Made by a program: the position numbers and the translations under genes | In this document: positions 59,430 to 64,000 of the stretch, piece by piece | How positions within the stretch are numbered: position 1 is the first letter of the stretch | Layout: each line of letters begins with the position of its first letter | Notes under the pieces: model-generated | The model's input: only the letters and a program-made list of their open reading frames with translations | Told to the model about the DNA's origin: nothing | Databases searched by the model: none | Source: Lamellibrachia columna | Lineage: Eukaryota > Annelida > Polychaeta > Sabellida > Siboglinidae | NCBI GenBank assembly: GCA_963662155.1 | Contig: OY759261.1 | Coordinates: 50,272,414 to 50,336,413, forward strand | Length of the DNA: 64,000 nucleotides | Direction: 5' to 3'

Positions 59430-60256
59430 GGTCAGGACCAGACAACAAGCCATACAGTGCGACACATACTCGCAGTGGCAACACATACCGCACTTGCAAC
59501 ACTGTTAAGTATGTCGACTTTTTTTTTTAATTGCTTATCATAAACGAAGTATCCGTACACTCTAAGTGACACGAATATTAATTAACATTGTTGATATTGT
59601 TACTACATGTATTGCATCATATGTTGATATTGTTAATACATGTATCGCATCATATGTTGATATTATTACTATATGTATTTCATCATATGTTGATATTGTT
59701 TATATACATATTGGTATGATTTTATCTATTATGTATTTTATAAATATTATATATTTTAAGCTATGTGAAATTATGTCCCATGTTTTAAATGTTTATCAGC
59801 AAAAATGTTATAGGTTTATACTTACTTACTATATAACATGTCTATCTTGTCCATTTATATGTTTTAGGAGTCACACATGAGATGTATCGCTGGATGGTCC
59901 ACGAGGAATAACAGTTCGATTGGCAATGTACACTGTGCTCTATCCCGAATGATGAGGCCCCCGGCAAGCCCCCCACTCCCCCAGCCAACAACACGGACGT
60001 TGAGGCCCCCCGACAATCAACCCGTCGCCAACAACCTTTTTATAGGTTGGTGCCCTTGCTGTTCACGGAAGCCCAACTCGTACCAATAATTTCGAGATTC
60101 GTCTGCGAGAAGTAGCTCAAGCGCTACCAGCGAAAACGCTACCGACGGCTGCAAAGCGAAACCTTCGTCGAGTTGTGGGCAAAGTACGCAGCTAACGACA
60201 TTTCGATGTCACAACTGCTCAAGTCATGTGGCAATGTGTATGCACCAACCCTATAA
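59430..60256 (+). pseudogene. Decayed two-exon fragment with PHD-like zinc finger
   Basis: Exon 1 (about 59430-59505) reads RTRQQAIQCDTYSQWQH, then after a frameshift YRTCNT. An acceptor tatatgttttag at 59868 leads to THEMYRWMVHEE, a stop, then FDWQCTLCSIPNDE, TRRQQPFYRLVPLLF, a stop, then RYRRLQSETFVELWAKYAAN. C-D-x-C-like, W-x-H-R-x-C and W-x-C-x-x-C spacing resembles PHD-like fingers seen in invertebrate transposon or host-derived proteins. It lies inside the hAT element; capture or nested insertion are both possible. Confidence 0.5.
59582..59715. repeat. 33-bp tandem repeat, about four copies
   Basis: catcatatgttgatattgtt recurs every 33 bp at 59615, 59648 and 59681; it lies in the intron of the PHD-like fragment. 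Confidence 0.85.
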
Positions 60257-61002
60257 AATAACTGAGTAGTTGTAGATATGGGTGCAAAGCGTTATCACTA
60301 TTTTTGAGAAATGTCATGATACGAGCCGTCGTCATTTTTTCATTTGTACGTTTCCATTATTATATGTCTGTATAGGTGATATTCTACATATGTAAATAAA
60401 TATATCCTGTTCCATTAATGTCACTAACTCATGATAATCAATAAATGAGTTTTTGCTATACATATACATGGTCTTCATACCTTTCTTGAAATATCAAATG
60501 AAACCAAACACCTAAGTAATGTATATTTACAAACATAAACACAAAGAATACATTTCTTTCCATAATAAACATAAGCATGAAAAGCATGAAAATCAGACCA
60601 GAGTATTTGGAGAAATTACGAATCGTTGATGTGGATCCGAATGCGTTGCCAAATTCAGCATGGTCCAACAGTTAAGCAAGTTTTCCAGCACTGTCCTACC
60701 CAGACATAGTAAATTGTTTGATATTTACTAAGAGTTTCTACACCATGGGTGAAGGTGTGGAAAAGCTTTGAGGCCTACAGTCAGTTGACGTCTGGTTGGA
60801 TCAGTGATGTGGCGGTTTCCGTGGAGAAGGTGGGAGGACTGTGTGAAGAAAGGTTTGGCGGGTTTGGGAGGAGAGTGGAGAACAACAGCGAGGGATAGAG
60901 GGAGTGTTGACAGGTGGTGGATACGGTAGTGAAGGGGAAGTTGACACCCAGTATCGATGCCAACCTCAACCGGACTTCAGGGGTAAAGAGGAAAGCAACA
61001 AT

Positions 61003-61052
61003 GTAATACGTACGTAATACGTACGTAATACGTACGTAATACGTACGTAATG
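61003..61052. repeat. 11-bp palindromic tandem repeat (gtaatacgtac)n
   Basis: Four copies; each contains the self-complementary tacgta. Confidence 0.9.
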
Positions 61053-61624
61053 TATAATAAATACTATGTACATGTCATGTGTGTGAACATGTAAGTCGGT
61101 GCATATGAATAATATATTGACCTCCTTTACCGTTTTTATTTTTTATAATTCATTCAGATCTTTAGAAATTGGAATGAGCCAAATGCAATAAAAAGTATTT
61201 TCTAGTTTAATAGCTGAATAATAATAAATTATTTGCATCAAACTGATTATGATGGCACCCAGAAGTTCCAATCATACCGCTAGAAAATTACTTACATAAA
61301 CTAGCAAACAGAATCTGGTAAAAAATATAATTCAGAGGAAAAAAGCCGGATTATTGCGCATGCGGAAACCTGTTCCATTACCATAGGCCATATGGCTACT
61401 GCCACCGTTGGTAGTGCACCTGTAGTCGTGTCTAATTACATTCTCACAGCAAATATAAAATGTACGTTCACAAAGCCATGCAATATTTGTCATATGTAAT
61501 AACTAAAAAAAGATATGCGTAGTGATGTCGGTTTGTAATTCAAACTACGGCACGAAAACATTCCACTTCCCCGTTATCGCCCACGTTAACACAGTATAAT
61601 TCAATTGGTTTGGTAATTTACCAC

Positions 61625-61760
61625 TGGGCCGACATATCTATAACTAAGCGCCATCATATCATTTATCATTGGGCTGAGCTGTCTTGACAACTGGGCTGAG
61701 TTGTCTCAAAATCGGAGCCAAGCTATCTCGAACTGGGCCGAGTTGTCCCAGGCCGAGTAG
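61625..61760. repeat. Degenerate repeat ctgggc(c/t)gag-tgtc
   Basis: Words such as ctgggccgaca, tgggctgagctgtc, ctgggctgagttgtc and ctgggccgagttgtc recur at 20-35 bp spacing; function unknown. Confidence 0.6.
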
Positions 61761-62155
61761 TCCAAGCACCAAATGACGTACACGATTACTATAAATAGAG
61801 ATCGGGGTTCCCAACAATGGCAGCGGTGTAGTTTGCCAACGATGTCAACATAAAAAAGTTAAAAATATAGTCTTATAGATCGGCAGTATCCGCTATTCTA
61901 CCGCAGATGACATTTGCCGAATCCCGTCCGCGTGCACTAAGACTAAGTTAGAAAAAAAGACGTAATGCAATTGCCCGTCTTCTTGTTATGAAAAAAATTT
62001 GATCTTGTAAAAAGAAAAACCCGTCTTTCATTTGTATCTTACCCGTCGTCATCAGACATTTGCCCGTCTTCAAGACGGGCAGACGGGTCTCTGGTTAAGG
62101 GCCTGATGTCAGACAAGTTTTGTGAAGGTATTAAAACTCATACAGAAGTTCTTAC

Positions 62156-62239
62156 TTCAGGCTCCAGATGGACGTGTTCTCAGCCAACCCATCACTCAGG
62201 TGATTCACAAGATGAATGTCTAGATGGCAGTCATACAAG
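62156..62239 (-). CDS. NLR LRR exon, third locus
   Basis: An 84-nt phase-2 exon with intact splice sites, peptide LYDCHLDIHLVNHLSDGL then AENTSIWSL. It follows NACHT remnant 3 in transcript order. Confidence 0.8.
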
Positions 62240-62762
62240 CTGAAAGTGACAGACCAACAAGGTTAATATTCAGGTATATCAGGATCACCACACACCTGAC
62301 ACCACCAGACACCACTAGACACTTCCATACACCTGTCACTACCATACACCTGACACCACCAGACACTTCCATACATCTGACACCACCATACACCTGACTG
62401 ACAAGGCAGACACCACTATACACCTGACACCACCATATGCATGGTATAACCAGAGACCAGCATTGTATGGACTGTGAAAAAGCTCCAAATACCTGAAAAT
62501 GGTAATGCATTTATTCATAACTATTTATTAGTCATCTATGTTATATTCATGGTGATCTCTAGACATGCAGTATGACACAAATAGCCAGTTAGTCTATTGC
62601 CATACGCACCAAACACTGTCACCTTAAAGCCACCAGTGCGTGCATGACTACTCTCATATAAAGCAGCACTGGTGTTGTTCTGTGCACCTGAATAATGTCA
62701 TCTTTGAGTCATCAGTGTTGTTCAATGAAAACTAGATTAGTACATGTTTGGAAAAGCAACTT

Positions 62763-63690
62763 ACCCAAGGATACTTGGCCTGTCTCAGCACCCCGGATAG
62801 TGCTAGCATTTCTGTCAGGAACACTAGTGACGGGCTGATTTCAGATGAGACAATGTCCACTAGATCTGGATTTTGGGTCTCATGCAAGAGCTACAACTTT
62901 CAGTCGAAGATCCAATGACATTTCTGACACCAGCTGATCTATGAAGAACATGTTGCGTAGGTCTCCAGAAAGTCATAGAATGAACGAAAAGACAACCTCA
63001 TGTTTACGGATCGAGGATTCATCCACAAGAAGTTGCCATGTGTCATCAGTTGACCCTTGAAGCAGGCCGACGGCTCTTGTATGGTCAGGTGATTGAATGA
63101 CCAATGTACGTTAGTCATTCTGGATACATTGGTGTCACTTTTATTTGATTGTGTCATGATCCCACATTGCATATCGTGTGTATTATGCTGATGTAATCCA
63201 ACTCTTCTCGGGTCTCCTTTGTAAAAGATGATTCATAGTGGAGTTGTCAATACACAGTGTTGACTGTGTGATGGCCGTCATCATACTTCTTGAGCTGAAG
63301 TACATCTTCCACACCCATGTCCGCATGGTCGTACTTCAAGCGTGGATGAAGTTTCTTTGCCAAGTTCATGGCTGCGTTTACATACAACTGTGTCATAGTC
63401 ATCTGCCAGAGCTTGGCACACAAACTGACACTGCAATGGAATGTAGCATTAAGTGATGAGATTCTGGTTTTCTTCAAAGTTCTTCCTAATGAACTGCTCC
63501 AGTTCTTGGTTGACTGCACTGAATATGGAGACATGCATACTTGTCGATGCTGTCTCTCGGGAACCCATACAGCTCAACTGAAACAAACAAATTGGAAGTT
63601 GCATAGTTGGCCTAGAGGCTAGAAGTTACCACAATTATAGCATCAAGTAGCATACTGTTGCCAATGATACTTGACAGCATCAAAGACACA
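62763..63690 (-). pseudogene. Broken NACHT-region copy (NLR pseudogene 3)
   Basis: Minus-strand pieces in order: ADVSLMLSSIIGNSML and AIIVVTS (about 63690-63630), ELYGFPRDSID (about 63560), then QLYVNAAMNLAKKLHPRLKY, MQCGIMTQSNK, VHWSFNHLTIQ, and decayed C-terminal helices to 62763. They match the same order in the intact exon at 19.2-20.8 kb. The copy is cut at about 63690, so Walker A and B are missing, and it has several frameshifts. Confidence 0.85.
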
Positions 63691-63711
63691 TCAGCACATT
63701 ATTTACAATAA

Positions 63712-63940
63712 TGTGCATAACTGAATATGCTACCTGCGGAGTTATGGGTTAAACAACTTAAATTGAACCGTGCTCATAACATTGTCAATGGTAAAGCACC
63801 AAACTATTTGACCAATTCTTTCAACCATCACGTAACCAATAAATGAACATCATAGCCAAGTTTTACTTGTAACATTACTCCTTGTGGGTCAAATATTGAA
63901 TAAATATTGTCATAATTGAGTGACTTGATTAACCCATTAG
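63712..63940 (+). mobile_element. LINE 3' fragment and attached repeat
   Basis: LNRAHNIVNGKAPNYLTNSFN matches the LINE end at 32.4-32.5 kb in sub-pieces such as NGKAPNYL; 63840-63935 matches the dispersed repeat at 35530-35620. It abuts the broken end of NACHT copy 3. Confidence 0.7.
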
Positions 63941-64000
63941 ATTCTGCAACGGCTGCTATGTCCAGTCATGGAACGGCCACAGCGGGCCGCATACAGGCGA

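Larger units (their letters stand above)
57473..62105. mobile_element. hAT-type DNA transposon, 4633 bp, perfect 8-bp target duplication
   Basis: atgtcaga occurs at 57465-57472 and 62106-62113, immediately outside inverted termini caggcccttagccag (57473) and ctggttaagggcctg (62091-62105). An 8-bp duplication with a cagg-type terminus is the hAT signature. A subterminal palindrome gcccgtctt-c-aagacgggc lies at 62062-62080. No hAT transposase was recognised, so it is probably non-autonomous; the interior includes a decayed PHD-like fragment. It separates two NLR pseudogene blocks. Confidence 0.85.

Overview
The window is nuclear DNA of an invertebrate animal. It is AT-rich, has spliced genes with GT-AG introns, a NACHT/LRR (NLR-type) receptor locus, and many LINE, hAT, PIF/Harbinger, TTAA-target and other DNA-transposon remains. 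Expanded NLR families with 84-nt LRR exons fit lancelets, cnidarians, sponges or echinoderms; I cannot name the species from sequence alone. Almost all NLR material lies on the minus strand. Region 1 (1-20.8 kb) is the main result. A long minus-strand exon (19174-20767) encodes a NACHT module with intact Walker A and Walker B. Downstream of it lies an array of about 2.25-2.4 kb tandem units reaching the left window edge. Each unit carries exactly one 84-nt, phase-2 LRR exon with acceptor and donor intact. Eight such exons (H to A in transcript order) join in frame with the NACHT exon, so the 'satellite' is an amplified LRR-exon cassette inside one receptor gene. A young LINE sits in an intron of one unit. 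Region 2 (20.8-33 kb) is layered transposon debris. It includes a decayed LINE, a second LINE interrupted by a 283-bp direct-repeat element (one copy of which holds a TTAA-target transposon) and by a 305-bp direct-repeat element with a 20-bp target duplication, a TIR element, and a LINE 3' end. Region 3 (33-39 kb) has candidate coiled-coil exons on the minus strand, minisatellites, another LINE relic and a duplicated terminal exon with an acidic C-terminus. Region 4 (39-47 kb) holds a 1.36-kb TIR element with a perfect 19-copy decamer array, then an about 4.7-kb element with long terminal inverted repeats (42200-46925). That element encloses an HNH/His-Me-finger endonuclease-like ORF, a broken DDE-type transposase and a PIF/Harbinger transposase fragment. 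Region 5 (47.3-52.6 kb) is an imperfect inverted duplication of LINE and flanking sequence with about 2-kb arms. Region 6 (53-64 kb) holds two broken NACHT copies and three more 84-nt LRR exons on the minus strand, separated by a 4.6-kb hAT element with a perfect 8-bp target duplication that carries a decayed PHD-like two-exon fragment. I found no tRNA, rRNA, CRISPR or operon-like structure. Identities are by eye; no searches were run.
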